Made by a program: the position numbers and the translations under genes
The notes under the pieces: model-generated
The model's input: only the letters and a program-made list of their open reading frames with translations
What the model was told of the DNA's origin: nothing
Database searches by the model: none
Source of the DNA: Prorocentrum cordatum
Lineage: Eukaryota; Sar; Dinophyceae; Prorocentrales; Prorocentraceae
Assembly (NCBI GenBank): GCA_963575745.1
Contig: CAUYUJ010019346.1
Coordinates: 35,001 to 99,000, forward strand
DNA length: 64,000 nt
Direction of reading: 5' to 3'
Shown: piece by piece, positions 50,540 through 60,934 of the stretch
Position numbering within the stretch: position 1 is the first letter of the stretch
Layout: each line of letters opens with the position of its first letter

Positions 50540-51275
50540 GGCGCTGTTGGAAATGCAACAGGCAGGCGAAGATCTACAAGTCCAAGGGCGGCAAGGCGGC
50601 GGCAGCGGGCCCTCAGTTGACAGGCGCCTTGACAGCTAGCCCCACAGTGGAGAGCCTTTTTGTCTGAGGCCGGCAAGCTGTCGAACGACCCAGTGTTGAA
50701 GGCGTTGCTAGACAGCCAGGTCGTGAAGGCAGCGGCCCCCGCAGAGGCAGTGACGCCCAAGGTCTCCCTCGCGGAGGCGGTGCGGAAAGCTGAGGGATCT
50801 TGGCATGGGGCCAAGGCACGGTAAGAGCAAACCGTTGTGCAAGCGACGCGCTGCAAGGATAACCTAGAGAGGGCGCAGCAGAAGGAGTCGGAGGCGCTCA
50901 AGGGGCTGGCGGTGGCGGAGCTCTCCAGGATGACGGCGGCCCAGGCGCTGGCCAGCGACGCTGGCACCGCGGTGGCCGCGAACCTGGACGAGCAGGCCAA
51001 GCCAGCTTCCGAGCTCTTGGAACTCACGTGGGACACCAAGTTCTTCGCCTCCCTGGAATCCCTGGAGTGCGAGGCGTCCGAGCGAGAGGAGCCTCGCAAG
51101 TTCGAGGCGGACCTGATGACGACCAAGAAGAATCTAGCCGCAAAACTGGCCACGATCGCGAAGTACAAGCAGCAGGTCCATGACATGAGGAAGGCAATCG
51201 AAGAGAGGAGGGCCAAGAAGCGGAAGACGGCGCAGAAAGGTCTCCAGTGGGTCCAGCGGCGGTTCCCTGCCTAGT
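50540..51275 (+). pseudogene. Retroelement ORF1-like remnant: CxxC motif and coiled coil
   Basis: Reading from about 50540: RRCWKCNRQAKIYKSKGGKA, an in-frame stop near 50663, then a shift into a stretch with KLSNDPVLKALLDSQVVKAA. After another stop (50824) an open run to 51275 has an alanine/lysine-rich coiled coil: NLERAQQKESEALKGLAVAE and LMTTKKNLAAKLATIAKYKQ. A zinc-binding motif plus coiled coil at the 5' side of an element is usual for ORF1-type proteins; assignment is inference from its position 3 kb before an RNase H remnant on the same strand. Confidence 0.45.
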
Positions 51276-54200
51276 GGCGCCACCGCACCTGCGACAGCGC
51301 CCGCGGCGGCCGCGCCGACCAAGGGGGACAACGGAGACGTCAAACATTCGGAGGCCGAGATCCAGCACGAGACGAACTGCATCAAGCAGGAGAAGGAGCT
51401 CGGGAAGTCGGCTGGGGAGCAGGCGCAGCCGCCTGCGCCCACAGGACAGTCTGCCTGAGTTGGCGCTCCTTTTGAGGGTTTGCCGGCGCCCTTAGCCTCG
51501 CACAGGAGCGAGTCGGCGGCCGACGACGTGGGGCACCAGCAGACCTCCGACGTCGGCCAGGACAGCGAGAGTTGCAAGCTGTTCTTCGCCAGCGTGTCGC
51601 ATTAGGCCAGCGGGCCTGGAAGTGCGCGCCTTAGCGTGGAGGACCGTTCGGAACGCCAGTTCATGGGGCTCGTGGCGACGCACGCGCGGGGGAACGGCGT
51701 CACTCATGATGAGTGTGCCCGACGCGCGCAGCAGCTTCACTGGCGGGCTCGCTTGCAGCCGCGCCTCGCTTGCCTCGGCGACCTCGCCCCAGAACGCCGG
51801 CCACAGAAGGGTCAAAAGTTAGTCGCGCTAAAGCTGTGTCTCGCGAGAGAGCCGAGCGGGCCCGAGCAATGAACGCGGCCGTCAGTTGCAGTCTTTGGTG
51901 TCAGATATCCTCGCGCTCGACAACCGCAGGTCAGCAGCGCGCACTCCAGGTCAGCCGTCGCCGCGCGAAGTGGACGGGGGCAGCCGAGCAGGTGGTGAGC
52001 GCGCATCGCGGAGCTGATGCTCCCCGACAGTCACGGGAGCCAGGCTTCTGGCTGGCGGCGGCGCCAGCCAAGCAGGCTGCGCGCGCCCGAGAGGAAGTCT
52101 ACGCGACAGGGTCGCGTCTCGGAGGTCCAGCCCCCGCGCTGCCTTCGTCAAGATCGCCCGACGTCGCGCCAGACAGAACGGAGCGACTCAGGTCAAGTAT
52201 TTGGTCGGGGCAGCTTCGAGGCTCGTGGACAGGGCGCCAGAGGGCGCTTCGGCCCTCTGCAGCCCTTGCTGTGTATGTTGGGACAGTATAGTGTTGCGGC
52301 GTTACGTGGGCTTGCTGAGTCGGACGTCAGTCGCACCCAGGTCTTGGAGGATTGGGCCGACCCTGGTGTTGAGCAAGCGCCGGCGCGAGCAACGTCGGCA
52401 CGTGATTTCCAGGAGTGGATTGTTTCGGTTGCTTCGATCGGCAACATCCACAAAGAGCGCAGAGACTCCAGTTCCAGATATTGGTGAGTTGCACGTTGGA
52501 TCCGATCGCTGGGCGTGCCCAGTGGATGTCATTGACAGGAAAGCTGTCCAGTGGCGGAAGTCATGGAGCTCTCAGTCGCTGCCCTTCGACGTTGCCACGT
52601 CGGCGCGCAGTCGCGCCGGGGGCCGGGCTAGAGCGGGGCAACTGGAGCCGCGCGCGATCGATTGTCTGCGCCGAGCCGCGCGGGCCACGATGGCCCGAGC
52701 TGGGCTCGGCGCGGACAGGGTGTCTCCAGTGGACTCCGAACGCTTGCCCAACTGTGCGATCGAAGAGTTAGTTTTAGCGCGTTGAAGAGGGCCGCGGCAG
52801 ATCATGGCCGTCGCGGGTAGATTGCCGGCGAAGAAACCCGGCGGCGACGAGGCCGCGGGACTTCGAGGGGCAGGGCCCGCGAGGGCCAGATGCGCCAGCG
52901 GGCCCGCGACGAGGGTCCCGCGCGGGTCGCGGCCGCAGCAGGGCACAACACTTTGAGAGAAGTTTTTGCGAGAGCGCTGCAAATGGAGCTTCGCGTCAAG
53001 CTGGATGCCCCTCGGAGGCAAGCGCTTCTTGATATCGGTTCCTTTCGCGATTGCGCAAAGCGGCCAGCCATTGCGCGGCGAGCACTGAGGTTGAGATTTC
53101 CGCCATCGAGCCTGTTCTTAGAGCTTCAGGTGCGTCTCTGCCCGCGCATCGCTGCGCAGCGCCGCGCTTGTCATTGCCCCTGTCAGCCGACCCGTTCGGC
53201 GGCGCAGGGGCTGAAGGACCGGGCGCGGCTGGTTCGCTGCGCGACCTGCTGGATCTTGCCGTGGCGCGCCCTAAGTTTTCGCAGCGGTCGCGGGTGGACG
53301 ATCTATCCTCGCGCATTGCAGGCTCTCGGCGCGTTGCGCGAGATGCCGCGGCGAAAGGCATTGTGGACGCGGTTGTTGGCGCGCGCAGGAATGGGTTGGA
53401 CGTCTCGCCCAGAAGCGCCGTCGCGCGGGCCCGTCGCGTCGACGCCAAGCACGCGGTGAAGCAGTCGTGTAGACGGGGCATTTGCGCGAGGGGGGCGCCG
53501 CGGGCGGCGCGCCTCGGCGCGGGCCGGGGCAGCGGCTGCAGGCATGCTCGCCAAATCGCTCGCAAGCGCGCGATCGAGGCAGGAGCTCACGGCGACAATC
53601 TCCGCAGGTTTGCGAGGGTGCCCAGCAGGCATTGCAGAGAGCGGGCCCACGCGCCACAGCCGTATGCGGCCATCCAGTGCACGGCTGCTTCAGGGGCGCA
53701 ATGGAATGCAATCGGCGGCGCTCGGCGGCGACTGCCAGTTCGGCCGAGCGGCCGCGGCTTCCTTTAGCAGATCCCGGTCTGGCACTGCCGCGACAGCGCC
53801 TCGCGCAGCAGCTGCAGGTCTGGATTTCGGCGCATCTTTTGCGAGAAGGTACCCAGCGGGCGCAGGCTGCTACCGCGAGGCACTTGGGCAGCTTGCCCGA
53901 GACGCCGATCGCGGCGCGTCCGAGGCCCGATCTCCGCGGCAATCGCCCACTTACTTCAGGCGGGTTGGAGGCCCAACTCCGTTGCTGAGTGGGGCACTAC
54001 GACTGACGACGTCGATGACACGCGCGCGCGACATTCCCCTTTCGCCGCCGCCCCAGGGCGGGGCCAAGTCGCGCCCCTCATGGACGACCTCGGGGCTTCG
54101 ATCAACCGACTGCTGCGGCGCGAAGCCGCTGCGCATTGCCGCGGAAGGGGGCTCGAAGGCGGAGTGGGCGTGGCCAGCCACTGCCATGTTCTGCGTAGTT

Positions 54201-54299
54201 TTTTTTTTCTGGATGGCTAAAAAGGTCGACAGTTATCCGAGTGGATGCTGCCCATCGCGGTCGGGGGCGCATGGCATCGGGGGCGGAGGTTTGAAGCCG
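51276..54299 (+). other. Probable internal part of the decayed retroelement; no domain recognised
   Basis: All frames are broken every 60-240 codons. No reverse transcriptase motif could be read. The base composition is uniform with the flanking remnants, which is the only reason to include it in the element. Confidence 0.3.
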
Positions 54300-55115
54300 G
54301 CATGGCCGATGCCAGCGAGTGTTCTCGACATCGTGGCGGCGTGGGCTCGGCCCTGCATCGCGCGCGGCTGCGTGGCCTCGACGGCGGAGGCAAAGCCGTC
54401 GAGGGCTCCAACTTTTTGGTGCTGCGGGCCATCGCCGAGCAGGGCGTGTTTCCTTGCTTCTGGATGCGCAGCATCATGCCAGCGGCGTGGACTTCGGATC
54501 CGGCGCCCGCGGAGAGTCCATCGTGGAGTTCCGACAATATGTCAGACGCGTTGGTGGGCCCATGTCTCGGCCATGGAACGCGCGAGGTTTCGCTCGCCGC
54601 CTTCGGAGATGCATCGGGCGGGGCAGACGCGCGCGACCCGCGCCTCATGGGCACCTCGGTCCTCGCGAATTTCTCGCCGCCCGTGCAGGGGCCATCTTCT
54701 GGGGCCGCTTCGGGGCACGCAGGCTCGGCGGACAGTGCCCCGCGGAGAGCCGCAGTGTCTTGCGACGGCCATTCGTCGCGCCTGAGGTGCACTGCGACAT
54801 ATATGCGTCGGACAACGACGAAGTTTGTCGAGGTTGGCGGCAGTCCGTGCGCTCGCCGCCTGGGAGCCCTAACGCTGACGTATGGAGGGAGATTGGCGAG
54901 CTGTCGCGCATCCAGCGCAGGCCGGCCGCCCGCGCAATCGTTTCCCAGGCTTCCTCGCACCTCAGTCCAGACGAAGCGCTGTCTAGAGGTATTCGGAGTC
55001 GGCTGATTCAGGGCAATGAAGTTGTGGATGGCTTCGCCGAACGAGCGGATGCCATAGCCAGGCTCGACGAAGGCCACAGGAGCAGAGTGGTTGCGAGCAG
55101 GAGGCCTTGCTGGCG
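54300..55115 (+). pseudogene. Non-LTR retroelement RNase H domain, frameshifted
   Basis: 54480-54700 contains GDASGGADARDPRLMGTSVL, similar to the first strand and active-site region (DGSG...DPRL) of retroelement RNase H but with the first Asp context altered. In the next frame 54785-55090: HCDIYASDNDEVCRGWRQSV, PNADVWREIGEL, SHLSPDEALSRG, IQGNEVVDGFAERADAIARL, matching the later strands and the HL / GNE.VD.FA end of that fold. At least one frameshift separates them. Dead copy. Confidence 0.6.
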
Positions 55116-55139
55116 AGGAGGCGCCTCCTCCGAGTTGCC

Positions 55140-55700
55140 TTGCTCACCTGCCTTTTTCGGGGCCTGGGGGAGCTCTTTGGCCACTTGGGAGCCGTTTTGG
55201 AGCGGTCTTGGGGCATTTTGGAGCATCGTGGGAGCCATGATGAGACATCTTCGGATATCTTGAGCCATCTTGGAGGTCATCTTGGGCTCTCCCAGCCGCT
55301 CTTGGAGTCATCTTAATCAGCGCCCCCCCCAAGAGGCCAACATGTGGCTAAAACTTTCTAAAATTAATGATTTGGCATTCTCGCCGAGGCCTCTTGGAGC
55401 ATCTTGGGTGCCTCACATGGGTATTTTGGGGCCTCTTGGGGGTCTCTTTGGAGCCTCTTGGGGGCATCCTGGGGGCCTCCTGGGGCTTCCTGGCCACCTC
55501 GTGGGGTCCTCTTGGGGCACCCTTGGGAGCCTTGGGGGCCATCATTGGGCCATCTTGGGCGAGATCGATCACAGGAGGGGGAGTGTCTAATTGGGTCCCC
55601 CCCTTCAGGAGGCCCAAATGGGGCCAAAACCGTAGTAAAACCAATGATTTTGGCTTCATCGCCGAGGCCGTTTTGGAAGCTCCGACACCTCGCGAACCCC
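55140..55700. repeat. GGCCTCTTGG short-unit tract with two boxes
   Basis: Same family as 6180-9084. Boxes CAAAATTAATGATTTGGCATTC (near 55355) and AAAACCAATGATTTTGGCTT (near 55638) are close to the 32860 box. The following 55700-55800 (CAGAGGAGGGGGTAGGGGAC to AAACCACCGACGCCC) repeats 32935-33030. Confidence 0.85.
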
Positions 55701-55924
55701 CTTGTCCAGGTCCAGAGGAGGGGGTAGGGGACCCTTCCCCGAGGGGGAAGAAGGAAGGGTGGAAGAGGAAACTGCTTAAACCACCGACGCCCCGAGAGCT
55801 GGTGGGATTGCTAGAACAAGTGTCCCCCGACTATGTTCGCACTATTCTTGGATGTTCCTCCTGCAGAGGGACACGCCCGACCTGACGGTAAGATGTTTGT
55901 AATCTCTGTCCTGCCGGGAGATCA

Positions 55925-56050
55925 GAGCAGGAGAAGCGCATCGATGCCGCCGCCCTCGCCCCGCTCCCGCCTCCTTGCCGGGCCTCCCGGGAGGCCGCCG
56001 CCGCCGCCGCCGGGCTCGCCCTCGAGGGCCGGGGAGTGGCGTCGGCATCA
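55925..56050. mobile_element. Inverted-repeat element, family D (diverged)
   Basis: CGATGCCGCCGCCCTCGCCC, GGGCCTCCCGGGAGGCCGCC, CTCGAGGGCCGGGGAGTGGCGTCGGCATCACTC, closest to 44290-44430. Confidence 0.7.
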
Positions 56051-56084
56051 CTCGAACAGGCTCATGCTGTATCAAGGGAGGAAA

Positions 56085-56370
56085 TCGGCCGGATGGCGAT
56101 GGGGGGATCAGGACTTCGGGGGATGAGTATCCGGTACCGCTCTGTTGGGGTACAATTTGTACCTTCTCTGCGGATTGCAAGTACAAATTGTACCTCTTCC
56201 CCCCCGTTACCATCCTCGCACGTGTCGCGGACGTTGTCAAAAGTACAATTGTCTTCGTGGCGTCGGTACAAATTGTACCTTCGCCGTGGGGCGTAGGTAC
56301 AACTTGTACCTCGGTTGCGCCTCTCCCCCCCCCTGGACTTATCCCCCCATTTGCATCCCGCCAAGGGAAA
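56085..56370. mobile_element. Inverted-repeat element carrying five GGTACAAATTGTACC palindromes
   Basis: Palindromes at 56149-56163, 56180-56194, 56241-56253 (partial), 56265-56279 and 56296-56310. Outer sequences GGATGGCGATGGGGGGAT and ATCCCCCCATTTGCATCCC are roughly inverted. Unique in this window. Confidence 0.78.
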
Positions 56371-56387
56371 ACCACCCAGATCCCGAC

Positions 56388-56512
56388 AACTGACGTTTGC
56401 GAAACGGCCCTGGGCGTTTACTAAACAGCCCTGCCCTGGTTGATTCCTTCTTTGGGCGTGTTTCCTAAACGACTTCGCGTGTCGGGGTGGTTATTATGGG
56501 GGGGGATTTTGT
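56388..56512. mobile_element. Dispersed element, family H
   Basis: ACGTTTGCGAAACGGCCCTG GGCGTTTACTAAACAGCCCT GCCCTGG and CTTCGCGTGTCGGGGTGGTT ATTATGG, about 80% like 37719-37848 by eye. Confidence 0.8.
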
Positions 56513-56534
56513 GGACCTTTGCACAGGCGGCACC

Positions 56535-57735
56535 CTGCCAGATCAAGGGTACCCTCGTGTCCTGCGTCTTGCGACCCGTGCCTCCTGCATTTCTGTGGCA
56601 ACGTGGCCCTCGGAAAAGGGTCTCGGGTCCCCGCGCGTGCCCTCTCCAAGAAAGTCCGACTGCACCACATCTGCGTCGTCCCTCTGCGGGCGACGCGCGC
56701 GCTCGGAGCTCTTCTGGTATGCGCTCGGTGGCGGGCGCCGCCCCGGCCACGCCGCCTGGGCAGCGACGCGCGATGAGATGCTCTTAGTAAGTGCACGATC
56801 GGTGCGGGTGGGCGCCTCGACCTCCATTCGCCCAGCGTCGGCGGCGAGCTCGGGCGGGGGGGGGGGAGGGGAAGGGGCAGGCCTTCGCAGGAGGCTCGGA
56901 AGTCCCTATAGGTTCTCTGAGAAGTGCTCTGAGCACTCCCCGAGGGCACGGGAAGCTGCTCAGAGGGCGCGAGGGCTTCTGAGAAGTCCCGCCGCCTTCT
57001 GAGAAGGTCTTCTCCTCCTCACTTCCCCCCCCCCCCCTCGCTCACCACCGACAGTGATCGCTGGGGACCCAGCATGGGACCGCGCGGATTCGCTGCCGGG
57101 GGCCTGCCAGCGACGTCTCGCCGCTTTCAGCTCGATGGCCCCTCCCCCCTGAGCCGCTCCCTGCCCGCCGGCGCCGTGCCTCCTTTCGAGCGTTTCGTAG
57201 TTGACCGGGAGGGGGGGGGGAAGCGATAAGCGGGGGGGAGATCGAGGGCCCAGAGGGGGCGGGCCCCCTGGGGCCCCGAAGGTGCACGAGAGGAGCACAT
57301 CATGTTTCTCCCCCCACGCCGGTTTCCCAGAGAGGCAGCATCGCAGACAAGAGGCAAAACACTGCGAGAAGGCTCGGCCCGAGCCCTGGACCTCGCCTTC
57401 CTGCGGTTCTCGCGGGGCTGGGTCGGTCAGTGAGGGCCCCGGCGCCCGAAGAACGAGGCGACACCGCGCGTGCTACAAGAACATGCTCGGCCAGGATCTC
57501 AGGGTTTCGCTGCCCCCCACTGGGCAGCGCCTGGTCCCCTCCCGGCCCCCCAACGCAACGAGCTTTCCACGAAGTCGGCTTGCAGAAGCCTCGGCCCATT
57601 CCCTGTGACCGGCTTCTCATCCTGAGTCGTTTCGTGACGGTCCTGAGGCTTGGTGAGGGCCCCATGGAGGCCGAAAATAGTAGAAGTAGTAGAAGAAAGT
57701 TCATTGTGACGGCCGGCGTCGTGCAAAAAACCACC
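56535..57735. other. no gene recognised; one dispersed-repeat relative
   Basis: 56540-56770 shares CAAGGGTACCCT(C/T)GTGTCCTG and spaced segments with 40328-40500. 56870-57010 has GAGAAG repeats resembling family B. 57365-57430 has a short reading KTLREGSARALDLAFLRFSR ending in TGA that looks gene-like but is too short to call. Confidence 0.4.
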
Positions 57736-57739
57736 GCGC

Positions 57740-57960
57740 CACTCAGCGCCACTCAGCCACTCAGCGCCAGTCAGCGCCACTCTACGCCAGTCAGCGCCAC
57801 TCGGCCGTTGAATGGCGCAGAGTGGCGCAGAGTGGCTCAGAGTGGCGCAGAGTGGCGCTGAGTGGCGCTGAGTGGCGCTGACTGGTGGAGTGGCGCATTG
57901 GTGGCGCGAAGCGCGAAACGGTGCTGGGTGGCGCTGAGTGGCGCTGAGTGGCGCTGAGAG
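57740..57960. repeat. Inverted 10-nt arrays (CAGCGCCACT / AGTGGCGCTG)
   Basis: 57740-57800 has six or so CAGCGCCACT units; from 57815 the array continues in the opposite orientation as AGTGGCGC(T/A)G. The two halves can pair into a stem of about 60 nt around CGGCCGTTGAATGG. One-orientation array of the same unit at 62485-62710. Confidence 0.9.
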
Positions 57961-58287
57961 GAGGAGGGGTAAGAGGAGGAGCATCAGGAGGTCGGGGAGG
58001 AGGAGGAGGAGGAGGAGAAGGAGGGGGCAGGAGAAGCGGGAGGATGAGCAGCATGGAGGATGAGCATCATGACGAAGAGAAGGAGAAGGAGGAGGAGGAG
58101 GAAGAAGAGGAGTAGGAGGAGGAGGAGGAGAGACAGGAGGAGGAGGATTTGGAAGAAAATAAGGATGATGAGGAGGATGATCAGAAGGAGAAGGAGAATG
58201 AGGAGGAGGATGAGGAGGAGGAAGAGGAGAAGGAGAAGGATGATGATGATGAGGAGGAGGAGCGATGAGGATGATGACGAGGATGAT

Positions 58288-58318
<31 letters not shown>

Positions 58319-58385
58319 ATGACGACGATGGTGATGGGGAAGACGGGAGGGAGGAGGATAACGAGGAGGAGGAGGAGGAGGAGGT
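57960..58385. repeat. GGA/GAT/GAC microsatellite
   Basis: Compound purine-rich trinucleotide repeat. Confidence 0.92.
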
Positions 58386-58660
58386 CCCGAATCGATGGAA
58401 ATCGAATCGTGTAGGAAAGTACACCCTATGATGCCACAGGTCTCTACATCATACCATGTGATAGTACACCATACCATGTGATAGCGAGGGTCTCTCAATA
58501 CATCCACCGTTCTGGATGATGACCGTGGCATGAGGAGTGAGGTGGAATGAGGAGTGATGAGGAATATTATCAAAGATGATGGGGAGGAGGAATACGAGGA
58601 GTGAGGACTGAGGGGCCAGAGGACAAGGAATACCAGGATGAGAAATCGGAGGAGGAGGAG

Positions 58661-58691
<31 letters not shown>

Positions 58692-58930
58692 TCCCGAATC
58701 GATGGACATCGAATCGTGTAGGATAGTGTATCCTACGATGCCACAGGTCTCCACGTCATACCATATGATAGCACAGCATATTGTATTCCTGCCCGCGAGG
58801 GTCTCTCAATACATCCACCGCTCTGGATGATGACCGTGGCATGAGGAGTGAGGTGGAATGAGGAGTGATGAGGAATATTATCAAAGATGAGGGGGAGGAG
58901 GAATACGAGGAGTGAGGACTGAGGGGCCAG
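58370..58930. repeat. Direct duplication, about 305-nt period
   Basis: GGAGGAGGTCCCGAATCGAT GGA.ATCGAATCGTGTAGGA and AGGGTCTCTCAATACATCCA CCG.TCTGGATGATGACCGT GG occur at 58378/58683 and 58488/58797. The second unit has an extra GCATATTGTATTCCTGCCCG. Confidence 0.92.
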
Positions 58931-58934
58931 GGCC

Positions 58935-59335
58935 AGGGCTTACTGAAGGCTAGGCTTGCCGAGGGTAGGGTTTACCTATGGCTTTAGGGTATCCCTAGGG
59001 TAGCCAAACGGTAGCCCTGCGGTTAGCCCAAAGGTAGCCTTTAGAGTTGCCCTAGGGTAGCCCCTAGGGGTAGGTAGCCCGAGGGGTAGCCCCAGGGTAA
59101 CCCTGGGGAGCCCACCCCTCGGGGTAGGCCTAGGGTAAACATGGGAGTAGGCCCTAAGTGTAAGCCTAGGGTGGCCTTAGGGGTAGGCCTGAGGGGAAGG
59201 CCTCGGGCAGCCCCAGGGGTAGGCCGTAGGGGTGGGCCCAGGGTAGCGCAGAGGGGCAGGCCCTACGAGTAAGCTTAGAGTAGCCTTAGGGCTAGGCCCG
59301 AGGGGTAGGCTTTGGGGTTAGGCCTGGGGTAGCCT
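58935..59335. repeat. Minisatellite, about 20-nt unit (GGTAGCCCTAGGGGTAGGCC)
   Basis: Irregular TAGGGTAGCC / GGGGTAGGCC units. Not the plant-type telomere repeat. Ends just before the transposase-like gene. Confidence 0.88.
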
Positions 59336-59382
59336 TCCCTCGGGCGATCTATAAGGCAGACTTGGGAGAGCTGCTCGACTTG

Positions 59383-60540
59383 ATGGCGGCCAACCGCTCC
59401 AGCGCAGGGTTGCCGCCGCAGGCGGTAGCGCCCGCTAGCCACTCCAAGGACGTGTACGGGAAGCACCGAAAGCTGCTGAGGTCGCTGTACCACAGTAAAT
59501 TCCCGCCGATGCGCTTCCAAGTGCACGCCGACACGCCCAAGGGGCAGGCTCGGGCGTGCTCCCTGGCGGCCTCGCACGGGCGCTGCGTCGTCGTCACCGG
59601 AGAGCCTATGCACTGCGTCTTCGAGGTCAGGAGGCTCGTCCCAGCGAGCGCCAACGACACCGAGGTGTTCCTGGCGGACTACAAGGACGCCATCACCCGG
59701 TTGTCGGCGGCGAGTCCCCCACCGAAGGGCGACGGCGCGGGCCAGCCTGAGGACCTCGAGCACGAGGCGGAGGCCCTGCTCGAGAGGTCCGTGAGCCAAC
59801 TCCCCCCGACGCTCCAGCGGGAGGCGGCGCTCGACCCTGACAACATAGAGCGCGTGCGGACTTTCCGGGCCCAGCCGCGCTGCGCCAGGGCAGGCACCTG
59901 GAAACGCGTCTTCGGTTCTCAGCCGCCCAGGGGCGCGCTGGCCCGGATCGCCCGCCTCTGCGGTGCCCAGCTGGACAGCTCCGCCTCGTATTGCAACTAC
60001 CGCGCCGACAAGGCGTTCAGGGCCGAGCTGCGGCGCGTGCAGCACTGGTACCGACCGGGGCGCCGACAGCGACGGTGGCGCACCGGCATCGTGCGGGACC
60101 GGCGGCAGGCCGCCCACGTCAAGGGCGTGCGCAGCGTCATCACGCGGAAGGTGCGCGACCACTTCCGCAGGATGCGCCGCCGCGTCAAGGTGGAGGGCCT
60201 GATGAACTGGCGGGATGTCGCGCTCGCCACGCGGCAGGCGGGCATCCCCGTCCAGTCTGGCACGGTCCCAGTGGAGCGGTTGTGGTCCTGCTTGGAGGAC
60301 ATGATGCCTGCAGCCGCGCGGGGCGCATCGCTCCGGTGGTTCAGGGTCCTTAGCATGGTTATGTTCTTGCGCTACAACTACATGCACTTCAACAAGGACA
60401 ACCTGCCGACGATGGCAGAGCGGGACCCCCTGCTCGGCCAGCGTCTGGCGACGATCGCCATGCTGGCTCGGGCCGTGAACGAATCCGATCAGGGCTTGTC
60501 GCACCTGGCGCCTCTTTTTGACCCGTTCGGCTCGTGCTGA
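59383..60540 (+). CDS. Intact intronless ORF, 385 residues, transposase-like C-terminus
   Basis: Start at the first ATG (59383); the frame is open back to 59296, so the N-terminus may be longer or lost into the repeat. Features: basic region HVKGVRSVITRKVRDHFRRM RRRVKVEGLMNW near residues 250-280, then IPVQSGTVPVERLWSCLEDM MPAAARGASLRWFRVLSMVM FLRYNYMHFN. The ER-x-W-S segment followed by a hydrophobic helix resembles the C-terminal dimerisation block (ERLFS type) of hAT-like transposases; no DDE residues can be assigned. Third positions are strongly GC-biased as in genuine genes here. No flanking inverted repeats were found. Stop TGA 60538-60540. It could instead be an uncharacterised cellular protein. 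Confidence 0.65.
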   Translation: MAANRSSAGLPPQAVAPASHSKDVYGKHRKLLRSLYHSKFPPMRFQVHADTPKGQARACSLAASHGRCVVVTGEPMHCVFEVRRLVPASANDTEVFLADYKDAITRLSAASPPPKGDGAGQPEDLEHEAEALLERSVSQLPPTLQREAALDPDNIERVRTFRAQPRCARAGTWKRVFGSQPPRGALARIARLCGAQLDSSASYCNYRADKAFRAELRRVQHWYRPGRRQRRWRTGIVRDRRQAAHVKGVRSVITRKVRDHFRRMRRRVKVEGLMNWRDVALATRQAGIPVQSGTVPVERLWSCLEDMMPAAARGASLRWFRVLSMVMFLRYNYMHFNKDNLPTMAERDPLLGQRLATIAMLARAVNESDQGLSHLAPLFDPFGSC

Positions 60541-60930
60541 CGCGCCGCGGGGCGCGACTTGTTTTTGTCCTTCCCTTTTTCGGTTGGTGCCCGCGGCCTT
60601 GGCCGCGCGCTGCGCTGTTCGGCAAGGCGCCCGGAGGTGCGGAGGGGGATAGGCTACCCCGCGCTGCAGACCTTCACATCGCGGCGTTGCTGTCGGTTGC
60701 CAAGGCGCTTCCCTGATTGAGCAACGCTGTCATTATTGTGTTCGTGCTGCGCGTTCCCCGTTGCATTTTTGTTGCGCGCGTCCGTTATCGCGGAGGCTGC
60801 GCGCGGTGCCGCCGCCGCGGCCACGGCTGCGCGCGGCATTAGTGATTGGACCGCTCAGCAGAGGCAGAACCCCAAAAAACGAAGTGGCGAAGAGGGGGGG
60901 GGGCGAGAGGAGACGGGAGGGGCGGCCCTG
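60541..60930. other. 3' flank of the transposase-like gene
   Basis: No gene recognised; GCGCGC-rich with short CGCGGC repeats. Some frames open. Confidence 0.4.
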
Positions 60931-60934
60931 GCGG

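Noticed and set aside
58935-59335. CCCTAGGG-rich repeat as possible telomeric sequence
   Set aside because: Units are irregular, about 20 nt, and not TTTAGGG; internal location next to a gene.
59275-60504. 409-codon frame antisense to the transposase-like ORF
   Set aside because: Shadow of the GC-biased third positions of the plus-strand ORF; no domain.
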